Assembly (NCBI GenBank): GCA_024305105.1
Contig: JAMWZA010000007.1
Coordinates: 1-64,000 of the forward strand
Direction: 5' to 3'
Length of the DNA stretch: 64,000 nt
Source of the DNA: Marinoscillum sp.
Lineage (GTDB): Bacteria > Bacteroidota > Bacteroidia > Cytophagales > Cyclobacteriaceae
The notes under the pieces are model-generated. The model was not told the origin of the DNA. It saw only the letters and a list, made by a program, of their open reading frames with translations, and did not search any database. Positions 44,572 through 51,412 of the stretch are shown here, in pieces. Both the position numbers and the translations under genes were made by a program. Numbering within the stretch: the first letter of the stretch is position 1; every line of letters begins with the position of its first letter.

Positions 44572-45067
44572 CTTGTCCGCTTTTCGCTTTCAAAGATTCA
44601 ATCTCTTTTTGCTGCTCGATGAGATAGAGCGTTAGTTCTTCGATCTTTTGAAGTAACATTTTATTTATCTCGTGTTGGTCATAATAACCCTGCTTGATCA
44701 GTTCCTTCTCAGAAGGCACATTTGGCAGATGCTTTTCTTTTTGAATGTGCTCTTCTACATCATCGAGACTCATTAAAAAGTAGGTGTCTTCAAAAACAAA
44801 ATCCGCCCAGTCTGCCGGGTTTTTCACAAATATTGCTTCAGTAGAGATTCCGTCCTCCACATAAAGATTATGAGAAGGCAAACTTCCCAAAGAACTCAAG
44901 TCTTCCTGATGCCCAATATGTACCATTGCATCATCATTACCAGTTCCATTGTAAAAGGTAAGCAACCGGCCATCACCACCTGGCCCCCAATGATGAATGC
45001 TTTGAGCGTTAAGTTCAACTGCTGCAAAAAGCACATAAATGCAGAAACAAAATACGTTATTTTTCAT
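44564..45067 (-). CDS. Small secreted protein with tail-fibre (S74-like) C-terminal module
   Basis: 167 residues. Signal peptide (KNNVFCFCIYVLFAAVELNAQ) and a short beta-type body. The C-terminal stretch (DWADFVFEDTYFLMSLDDVEEHI, HLPNVPSEKE, KIEELTLYLIEQQKEIESL) is the pattern that ends many Bacteroidota tail-fibre-like proteins before a coiled coil. A close relative ends the protein at 49965-51185. The catalytic S74 intramolecular chaperone core is not evident. It precedes the trypsin-esterase gene with 8 bases of overlap, so the two are probably made together. Confidence 0.72.
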   Translation of the reverse strand: MKNNVFCFCIYVLFAAVELNAQSIHHWGPGGDGRLLTFYNGTGNDDAMVHIGHQEDLSSLGSLPSHNLYVEDGISTEAIFVKNPADWADFVFEDTYFLMSLDDVEEHIQKEKHLPNVPSEKELIKQGYYDQHEINKMLLQKIEELTLYLIEQQKEIESLKAKSGQDE

Positions 45068-45093
45068 GGTTTTGAATTTTAAGAATTACTAAA

Positions 45094-45115
45094 ACAATCA
45101 GTATTCGGTGATTGT
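45094..45115. promoter_or_regulatory. Inverted repeat upstream of the S74-like protein gene
   Basis: ACAATCA (45094-45100) and TGATTGT (45109-45115) form a 7-bp perfect inverted repeat with an 8-base spacer, about 25 bases ahead of the ATG at 45067. It could be an operator or leader hairpin; no regulator is known. Confidence 0.3.
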
Positions 45116-45223
45116 ATATTTTCAAATCACGTTTAGACACTCTCTCACATCAGGCTCAACCAGTTCTATGACTCAAATACCTAAGCTTAATTGATGGTAT
45201 TCATCAATCACCCACTCGTTGCT

Positions 45224-45249
45224 TTCCTTTTATTAGTACAATAAAGGAA
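45224..45249. terminator. Weak hairpin downstream of the HEXXH protein gene
   Basis: TTCCTTTTATT (45224-45234) pairs with AATAAAGGAA (45240-45249) apart from one bulged base, giving a 10-bp stem 40 bases after the stop codon of the minus-strand gene. No U-run follows, so it is only a possible terminator. Confidence 0.3.
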
Positions 45250-45289
45250 TGAGAACAATAAATAAGTTTCTCCCATTCAATAATTAATT

Positions 45290-45529
45290 TTACTCCACTA
45301 TCACCCTACTAGTTTCCTTCATCCCGGGAGCAACCAACTCAATCAAGTAAACACCCGGCCCTAACCGGCCATCTTTATTGATCTCAATAGTGCTATTTCC
45401 CTTAGGAAGTGTTAGCACCTTACCAAACAACAGTTTGCCTGATAGATCAAATACCTCATAGCTTCCTTCACTAGCTTCCTCAAAGGTCAGATCGATTTTA
45501 ACCCCCCCCTGACTAGGGTTCGGATAAAC
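45290..45529 (-). repeat. T9SS sorting domain, near-duplicate of that at 47145-47384
   Basis: The last 79 residues of this gene (VYPNP to the terminal RVIVE) match the last 79 residues of the gene at 47145-48158 at about 54 positions by eye, including LPKGNS and YEVFDLSGK. The upstream parts of the two proteins are unrelated, so the domain has been copied between genes. Confidence 0.8.
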
Positions 45530-47068
45530 CACAAATTCACGCAGTTGATCTTCCTCTTTATTCATAGAAGGACCAGTTATTGATTCATCAGCGATTCTTA
45601 ATTCACCACAACCAGGCCCATTCCCTCTTGGAATCAGTGACCATGGTCTTATACGCGAACACAAAAACTGATTCTCATAGAATTGAAAACGATTGGCTAA
45701 CCCCTCACCAATTAAAGCAGGATCAAACATTCGATCTCTTTTGTATTTATACATCAACCAAACTGGAAAGGTCTCAGAATGATCTTCAGGATTGGGAGTT
45801 CCATTGGCGTTAAACCCATAGTCTGACAGCCAATAGGTATCGTTACTTACTGCATTAGTCCAACCTGCATCATAGCTAATATTGTATCGCTCATGCAAAA
45901 TGTGACTCAGCTCATGCATGAAAACCTCTTCTGTTAATTTCCCAAATGCTCCCCGAGCATCTGTTGTCCAGGCATCATCAACTAGGATTTGAAATACTTT
46001 ACCAGAAGTTTGTGGGACGGCCACTGGCTTCACAGACCAATTATTGTTAAAGTTATTCATTATTGCTACTTCAAACTTTTTACCGTCAGACTGTTCGTCA
46101 CGCAACAACTCGGGTACTCTACCCAGTGCTTTGGCATATTTCTCAGCAATGTTTTCTGCGTTGGAGGAATTGGGCCAGGAATTTGAATTGACATAGATAT
46201 GAACATTTGGTTGTCCATTACTATATTTCGCTTCAAATAGATAGAAATTATAATATCTCCAATTCCAATTATGATTTGGGTCTGGCACACTATGAGGAAT
46301 TGGCACGGAGGGAAAAGAAGGCAAGGTAATACCTGTATAACTAGTTGGGTCCAAAGGCTTACCAGACTCACGTACCTCCCCATAAATTATCTCTCTATCC
46401 TTAGCCGACCAATAACTGCTGTTATAAAAGCTACTCTTATTACCCGTACTGACGATTTCACTATGGGAAACAGTAACTCCCGGAAGCTTTACACGATCTA
46501 TATGGTCTAGTGTAACGTTTCCATAAGTGGTGATCACTATTTTCACATCCAAGGAAAGAGCTAATAAATTCCACGAGCTGTCTGTGTTATGTATGTAACT
46601 ATACATTAAATTTTTAAAATTAACTGACTTTATATCAGACGCTAGACCCCATCTCCAACATCCATACAACATTCCTTCAATACTACATGACCTAAATCGA
46701 TAATTCCAATGATCTTCCAAAGTCTTATATGCATCATCTGCATTAATCATGTTTCCTTTGGCTCCATAGAGCATCCCTTCTTGGTATTCATAAGTATTTG
46801 GATTATTAGAAGAATGTGGTGTAAGCGAATCAGTTATATTAGTGGCCCAACTTGTAAACATTTTGACCTCAACCCGATCATTAGCTGTTGGTGTTCCATG
46901 TAAATTCTTAAATCTTTTCAAACCCAATTCGAAACCATAATTACGACTGCCCGCAAAGCCTATTGATGTCACTGGCTTTATGATTTTCTGGATAACAGTT
47001 TGTTGATTCTGCTGAGCCTTTGCCATAAAAATCACTGTAAATAAGGCAATGGTAAGTGCTATTCTCAT
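45290..47068 (-). CDS. Secreted HEXXH (zinc-metalloprotease-like) protein with T9SS sorting domain
   Basis: 592 residues. Signal peptide from ATG 47068 (RIALTIALFTVIFMAKAQ). HELSH at about 385-389 within EEVFMHELSHILHERYN has the HEXXH zinc-peptidase signature. No third ligand is obvious, so family assignment is open (gluzincin-like). The region around 180-210 (TTYGNVTLDHIDRVKLPGV) resembles a module in the neighbouring GDPD protein (FTGDLELTDFEKIVIPGV). A T9SS type A sorting domain (VYPNPSQGG onset) forms the last 79 residues. A G8 tract in the coding strand (45502-45509) lies at the start of this domain. In-frame ATGs at 47077 and 47101 are possible starts but lead to less typical signal peptides. 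Confidence 0.75.
   Translation of the reverse strand: MRIALTIALFTVIFMAKAQQNQQTVIQKIIKPVTSIGFAGSRNYGFELGLKRFKNLHGTPTANDRVEVKMFTSWATNITDSLTPHSSNNPNTYEYQEGMLYGAKGNMINADDAYKTLEDHWNYRFRSCSIEGMLYGCWRWGLASDIKSVNFKNLMYSYIHNTDSSWNLLALSLDVKIVITTYGNVTLDHIDRVKLPGVTVSHSEIVSTGNKSSFYNSSYWSAKDREIIYGEVRESGKPLDPTSYTGITLPSFPSVPIPHSVPDPNHNWNWRYYNFYLFEAKYSNGQPNVHIYVNSNSWPNSSNAENIAEKYAKALGRVPELLRDEQSDGKKFEVAIMNNFNNNWSVKPVAVPQTSGKVFQILVDDAWTTDARGAFGKLTEEVFMHELSHILHERYNISYDAGWTNAVSNDTYWLSDYGFNANGTPNPEDHSETFPVWLMYKYKRDRMFDPALIGEGLANRFQFYENQFLCSRIRPWSLIPRGNGPGCGELRIADESITGPSMNKEEDQLREFVVYPNPSQGGVKIDLTFEEASEGSYEVFDLSGKLLFGKVLTLPKGNSTIEINKDGRLGPGVYLIELVAPGMKETSRVIVE
45502..45509 (-). repeat. G8 homopolymer in the coding strand at the T9SS sorting domain boundary
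   Basis: Eight consecutive C on the plus strand encode the Gly-Gly-Val of SQGGV just after VYPNP. Long G runs are rare in this AT-leaning sequence, and slippage here would remove most of the sorting domain. Confidence 0.65.
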
Positions 47069-47144
47069 GTTGTTCATACCTCTTTCAATTAATAAAATCA
47101 TTAATTGGGAGCAACGTTAAGTTGCTCCCAGTTACTGGTAATTA

Positions 47145-47384
47145 CTACTCCACTATCACCCTTCTGGTCTCCTTCATTCTGGGGGATACCAGTTCGATCA
47201 GATAAGTACCTGACATCAATTCACCTTGCGTGTTGATCTCAATACTACTGTTTCCTTTAGGTAATGTTAATGCTTTGCCAAACATGGATTTCCCAGAAAG
47301 ATCAAAAACCTCATAGCGCAATTTACCAGCTTCCTTTAATGTCAAGTCCAGGTAAAATACCTGCTTACTAGGATTGGGGTAAAC
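47145..47384 (-). repeat. T9SS sorting domain, near-duplicate of that at 45290-45529
   Basis: Same 79-residue C-terminal domain as in the downstream gene, about 68 percent identical by eye, ending KETRRVIVE. Indicates local duplication or gene conversion of sorting domains. Confidence 0.8.
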
Positions 47385-48158
47385 TGTAAAACCAGAAGCC
47401 AAGTCCACCGATTCATTAACTCCTCGCTCTTCAATGTCCTCGGCGAATCGGGCATTATTAATTTCATTCTGCGAATTATTCAATGCTTGTATCAATGTTG
47501 ATATTTTTGCATCTCCATTCATTTTCCAAAGATCTGCCACTTTCAGGGTAAAAAATTGTCTAGTATAGTTTAGACTTGTTTCACCTGTAAATTCTCCAAG
47601 ATGACTTGAAAGGGTTCCAAGGTTAGAGTCCATTCCAAAAAAGATTGGTGCTAGTTTAAACTCTGTCCCAGTATCATCTACCGCTAACGCTGTGAAATCA
47701 TGACCAATCATGAAGGTAAATGTCCCATTGACACCTAAATCATCATAGATTTCATAATCCAACCACTCTACGCTTGTAGCTGATGATAGTGATGCTTTTC
47801 GCCGAATGTACCAATGGACTCTATCCTCTACGCCAATCTGCAAGATTGTATTGTTTTGTAACTCGAAAGCGAAAACCACATGTTTGTTTTCAAAATCATA
47901 TGCTCCACTAAAATCAGTTGCTTGCAAACTGGTTGTCAATATAAAACAATCAGCATTAGCTGAACTTAAATCTGACCGCTGAGTAGCAAAATTGTAAAAT
48001 GCATCTGCTGTTGAGAACCCAGTCAATTCATCACTAGTGGCAAGACCTAATGCATTCGTAACGTTTGTTTGGGCTACCCCTAAGAATCCATATAGAGCAC
48101 AAATTAAACCAAACGTTACCCTTGTTATTTTTTTATATTTTCCCATCTTAGTTTCCAT
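47145..48158 (-). CDS. Secreted protein of unknown function with T9SS sorting domain
   Basis: 337 residues. Signal peptide (KKITRVTFGLICALYGFLGVAQ), a beta-rich body of about 230 residues (FVFAFELQNNTILQIGVEDRVHWYIRR, GTFTFMIGHDFTALAV) without any motif I recognise, then the T9SS type A domain (VYPNPSKQV onset). An ATG 12 bases inside (48146) is an alternative start that would follow the upstream stop by one base, so the 11-base overlap may not be real. The secretion signal implies a surface or released role. Confidence 0.7.
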   Translation of the reverse strand: METKMGKYKKITRVTFGLICALYGFLGVAQTNVTNALGLATSDELTGFSTADAFYNFATQRSDLSSANADCFILTTSLQATDFSGAYDFENKHVVFAFELQNNTILQIGVEDRVHWYIRRKASLSSATSVEWLDYEIYDDLGVNGTFTFMIGHDFTALAVDDTGTEFKLAPIFFGMDSNLGTLSSHLGEFTGETSLNYTRQFFTLKVADLWKMNGDAKISTLIQALNNSQNEINNARFAEDIEERGVNESVDLASGFTVYPNPSKQVFYLDLTLKEAGKLRYEVFDLSGKSMFGKALTLPKGNSSIEINTQGELMSGTYLIELVSPRMKETRRVIVE

Positions 48159-49947
48159 TTAATTGATCCCACAAATCGGGCCGATCAGTTGTGATCACCG
48201 CATATTTGAAATAAGGTTGACTTAGTAACCACAAATGATCCCCTCGTCTGTCGCTAACAGGATTTTTGATTTTCCATTTTCCCCATCTATTCACAGTACC
48301 TTTCCCTCCAACAGGTTCTTCAGAGAAAATGCCCGCACGCCTACCTGACATCTCATAGATGTATTCCATGATATTATAACATTGCTGACCCGAAGAAGAA
48401 ATCTTACAATAGCTATTGTCCAACATGACTGAAGATTTATCGTCAAAATCATTGAAAAAGTTAGTCTCATAGTATAGTACGGACTCATTATGAACAAACC
48501 AACCATTTAGATGAGCCTTAATTTTATCAGGGTCAAAATCTGAGTCAGAGTCTGCAGGATTGATCCGCCATTGAGGTGCAGGCGCCAGCATGGGTGCCCA
48601 CAGAACTTTGTTAAAACGTGATTCACTAACTGCATTGGATCCTGTAGTAAGATTTGTTTTTAGATCATCATAGGCAGCGTACGTTTTTACAGCAATATGC
48701 TTGAGCCTGGCTTCCGTTGTATTATTTAATGCATACTTGAGATTATGATATAAAGACTCATTTTTTCTGGATTGATCCTGCCAGTCACACAACTCTGTAC
48801 AGTTTGGGTCTGCTCCTTTTGATTCAAGGTTCTTCATATCCACACAAACTATACTATTCGTGCTAACAGCATAATCAACCAATTCGTCAAACATCAATAT
48901 TTTTTCTGACCCATTTGTCTCACTTCTAGGCTCTTTTAAAGACAATGCTTTCAACTGAGTTCTGCTTCGATTATATACACGATTCGCATTATTTGTCTCC
49001 GATGTATACCTGGTTAGTATAAAATCATGAAAACATGCTAAATCACTAGGTAAGCCAGACCCTGCATCGACATAAGCACCTCCATCATGGACATTAACAG
49101 GCATTATATCGCTTTCTAATAAGTAGTATCCATCAGCAACTGCCGCCTGCATTGCACCTAGAGTGTTTTCCTGATTTGTCCCTGGTTTTCCCCAAACGCC
49201 CCTGTGTGCTTGAACAATTACATCTGTTGTACCATTGACATTTGGCTCTCTCACATTCGCAATTCTGTCACAAAGCTGATCAGAAGCACCATCGCAACCG
49301 TGATCTTGGTTGTATGCAGTTTTGTCGATGAAATCATCCCAGTAAAGTGTTCCAACTCCAGGTATAACTATCTTTTCAAAATCAGTCAATTCTAAATCCC
49401 CGGTAAACGTAAGTGTAATTTTTACGTCTACTGTGTTATCAAGCCATTTAACCCATGGTATGTTCCATCTGGTAGTAAATGCTTGATTCTTAAAGAATTT
49501 TCTTTGATCTGGTTTTATAGCATTTGATCTACAGATTTGATCACCTGCAATAAAACCTCTGTAAAAATAATATGGATTACCATTTGAATAAGAAGCATTA
49601 AATTGATAATCATGTATATAACCCTCTGAATTACTTGGCGAATTGTGAGTAGCTTGGGTTTCATACATCACTAGTTTACTGTTATGTGTTCTGAAATTAA
49701 TTGGTGAAAATATGCAGAAATAAAGCCATCCAAATTGTATATTATCCTCAGTTTCCGCCTTTAAAGTTATAGTAAACTGCTTCCCTGCTACATTTCCCAG
49801 TACTATGCCATGTTCATTTTTATGCTTTGAAGATGATGCTTTTGCTGTCGATAATGGCCTTTCTATAGAAATTGTGGTTTGACCCATGAGCGTCATGGAC
49901 AAGAGCCACAATATGCCAAAACCACATACTATTTTTAAAATTTTCAT
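48148..49947 (-). CDS. Secreted glycerophosphodiester phosphodiesterase-family protein with extra N-terminal beta domain
   Basis: 599 residues. Signal peptide (1-22), a beta-rich N-terminal domain (about 30-240) sharing a segment with the HEXXH protein, then a GDPD catalytic domain: AHRG with H248/R249, E260 in NQEN, ESD (E278, D280) and H307/D308 in CFHDF. This is the complete HR...ExD...HD set expected for metal-dependent phosphodiester cleavage. The C-terminal tail is unfamiliar and ends in TTDRPDLWDQL, as in GDPD proteins. No T9SS domain was recognised, so it is probably periplasmic or outer-membrane associated. It is in the same orientation and 17 bases after the S74-like gene. Confidence 0.75.
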   Translation of the reverse strand: MKILKIVCGFGILWLLSMTLMGQTTISIERPLSTAKASSSKHKNEHGIVLGNVAGKQFTITLKAETEDNIQFGWLYFCIFSPINFRTHNSKLVMYETQATHNSPSNSEGYIHDYQFNASYSNGNPYYFYRGFIAGDQICRSNAIKPDQRKFFKNQAFTTRWNIPWVKWLDNTVDVKITLTFTGDLELTDFEKIVIPGVGTLYWDDFIDKTAYNQDHGCDGASDQLCDRIANVREPNVNGTTDVIVQAHRGVWGKPGTNQENTLGAMQAAVADGYYLLESDIMPVNVHDGGAYVDAGSGLPSDLACFHDFILTRYTSETNNANRVYNRSRTQLKALSLKEPRSETNGSEKILMFDELVDYAVSTNSIVCVDMKNLESKGADPNCTELCDWQDQSRKNESLYHNLKYALNNTTEARLKHIAVKTYAAYDDLKTNLTTGSNAVSESRFNKVLWAPMLAPAPQWRINPADSDSDFDPDKIKAHLNGWFVHNESVLYYETNFFNDFDDKSSVMLDNSYCKISSSGQQCYNIMEYIYEMSGRRAGIFSEEPVGGKGTVNRWGKWKIKNPVSDRRGDHLWLLSQPYFKYAVITTDRPDLWDQLNGN

Positions 49948-49964
49948 ATTCTCAAATTTTAGAA

Positions 49965-51185
49965 TTAATATCTAGCATTTTCAATTTTTTCGAGTCTTTT
50001 CATAAGATCATCGATCAGGTCGTTTTGCGATTTTATCTGCTTTTCTTGAGCGATTAAATGAAGGGTCATTTCCTCCACTGTTCGAACTGTTCGTTGTGTG
50101 ATATCCTTTACGGACAAACCTTGAGATTGAACCTCATCTGCAGAAGGCATGGTATGCATGTGCCCATTGGTTTTGATGTGGTTTTCTACTTCCTCTAAGC
50201 TAGCTAGTTCATAATCTGCTTCAAATACATAATCTGGCCAATCATTAAGTTCGGTCAGTGCTAAGTCAAGACTAACTATTCCTTCTTCCACCCAAAGCAG
50301 GTAATCATCGTATTTAAAACCAGAAGCTGTACTAAAACCTTCTTCAGTACCTCCTTCTTCAGAGATATATACTCTTCCGTCAAAGTGAGCAATAGTATTT
50401 GCAATAGGAGTTTGATCACCAACCAATAAGCGTGAATTAATAAAAACGTCTCCATTACCCTCAATTGCCATGTCAACTGTTGCCCCAGAGCCATTTTTAA
50501 TGTCATTTGTCGAGCCCACTCTTCCGAATTCAAAATCCTGATTAGCAACTCTCCAAATACCAGCTTCTCTTCCCCAGTATTTCATAATGCCTATTCGCTT
50601 ATAACCTGCGGCATCTATAATGATTCCTTGACTTTCGCCGTTGAAATAAAGACTACCTCCATTAACCTGTAATTTCTCAGTCGGATCATTTACACCAAGG
50701 CCCAAATTTCCACTAACAGTTAGATCTCCATTATCTTCAAGTGTCATTAAAGTTGTGCCACCACCATTGTTCAATTCACTGTGACTATGGATTCCTCCTC
50801 TATACCACGCGAAATTTTGATTGGTTCGAAAATATTGAGTATTGGACTGGACACCTATACCATATTCTGTGTTATACAAATTAATCATCTGCCTGGTAGT
50901 TGAGCTAAATAACATAGTCCCATCAGTACGCATGGTAATACTCGGATTCAGGTTGGCATCGTTGAACTTGAAAATCAAGGATGAATTACTGTTATGTATT
51001 TTCCAGTGCTGGTTGTACTGGGTAAAGAGAAGCAGCTGGGCACTATTTGAAGACTGATCCACATTAATGCTGTACGAATCACTGGTTGTGGCCAAATCAT
51101 CAGACACCTGTGCATTTACATAATTGAAACCCAGAAATGTTAATGTTACGACTATCACCCTGAAAGATTTAAAATAGTTTTTCAT
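49965..51185 (-). CDS. Secreted tail-fibre-like protein with S74-type C-terminal module
   Basis: 406 residues. Signal peptide (KNYFKSFRVIVVTLTFLGFNYVNAQ), a long repetitive beta-type body with short Asn/Ser/Gly-rich strands (typical trimeric fibre stretches such as LGVNDPTEKLQVNGG), and a C-terminal module DWPDYVFEADYELASLEEVENHI followed by a coiled coil. It heads a minus-strand group and pairs with the shorter homologue at 44564-45067, which heads the next group. Probably a surface fibre or scaffold for the co-encoded secreted enzymes; role inferred. Confidence 0.75.
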   Translation of the reverse strand: MKNYFKSFRVIVVTLTFLGFNYVNAQVSDDLATTSDSYSINVDQSSNSAQLLLFTQYNQHWKIHNSNSSLIFKFNDANLNPSITMRTDGTMLFSSTTRQMINLYNTEYGIGVQSNTQYFRTNQNFAWYRGGIHSHSELNNGGGTTLMTLEDNGDLTVSGNLGLGVNDPTEKLQVNGGSLYFNGESQGIIIDAAGYKRIGIMKYWGREAGIWRVANQDFEFGRVGSTNDIKNGSGATVDMAIEGNGDVFINSRLLVGDQTPIANTIAHFDGRVYISEEGGTEEGFSTASGFKYDDYLLWVEEGIVSLDLALTELNDWPDYVFEADYELASLEEVENHIKTNGHMHTMPSADEVQSQGLSVKDITQRTVRTVEEMTLHLIAQEKQIKSQNDLIDDLMKRLEKIENARY

Positions 51186-51216
51186 AGTATTAATTGTTTA
51201 ATAATTGATTTTTAAG

Positions 51217-51253
51217 TTTCGGAATAAGACCTACTAAATCTACAATTCCGAAA
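51217..51253. promoter_or_regulatory. Inverted repeat in the divergent region of the secreted-protein group and two-component system
   Basis: TTTCGGAAT (51217-51225) and ATTCCGAAA (51245-51253) are exact 9-bp complements separated by 19 bases. It lies between the S74-like protein start (51185, minus) and the histidine kinase start (51413, plus), an ideal place for an operator of the response regulator encoded there. Binding is untested. Confidence 0.45.
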
Positions 51254-51261
51254 TAATTTTG
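51254..51261 (+). promoter_or_regulatory. Candidate -7 box in the divergent region
   Basis: TAATTTTG (51254-51261) matches TAnnTTTG. It follows the inverted repeat directly and is 150 bases upstream of the histidine kinase ATG. No TTG at the correct distance was found. Confidence 0.3.
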
Positions 51262-51412
51262 ATGAAGTCAAACTTGATCATTAAAATCAAAATACTATCC
51301 TATAGAAGGGTGACAAAACGTAGACAAGCCAATGTTCTAATTCAATAGCATTTGATTATATTGTGTGTGTTGATGCCCTAGTTTCCTACCAACCCCACAT
51401 AACTGTAACTAA

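Noticed and set aside
49965-51185. Phage tail-fibre gene indicating a prophage
   Set aside because: It has a Sec signal peptide and is surrounded by secreted bacterial enzymes; no structural phage genes are present.
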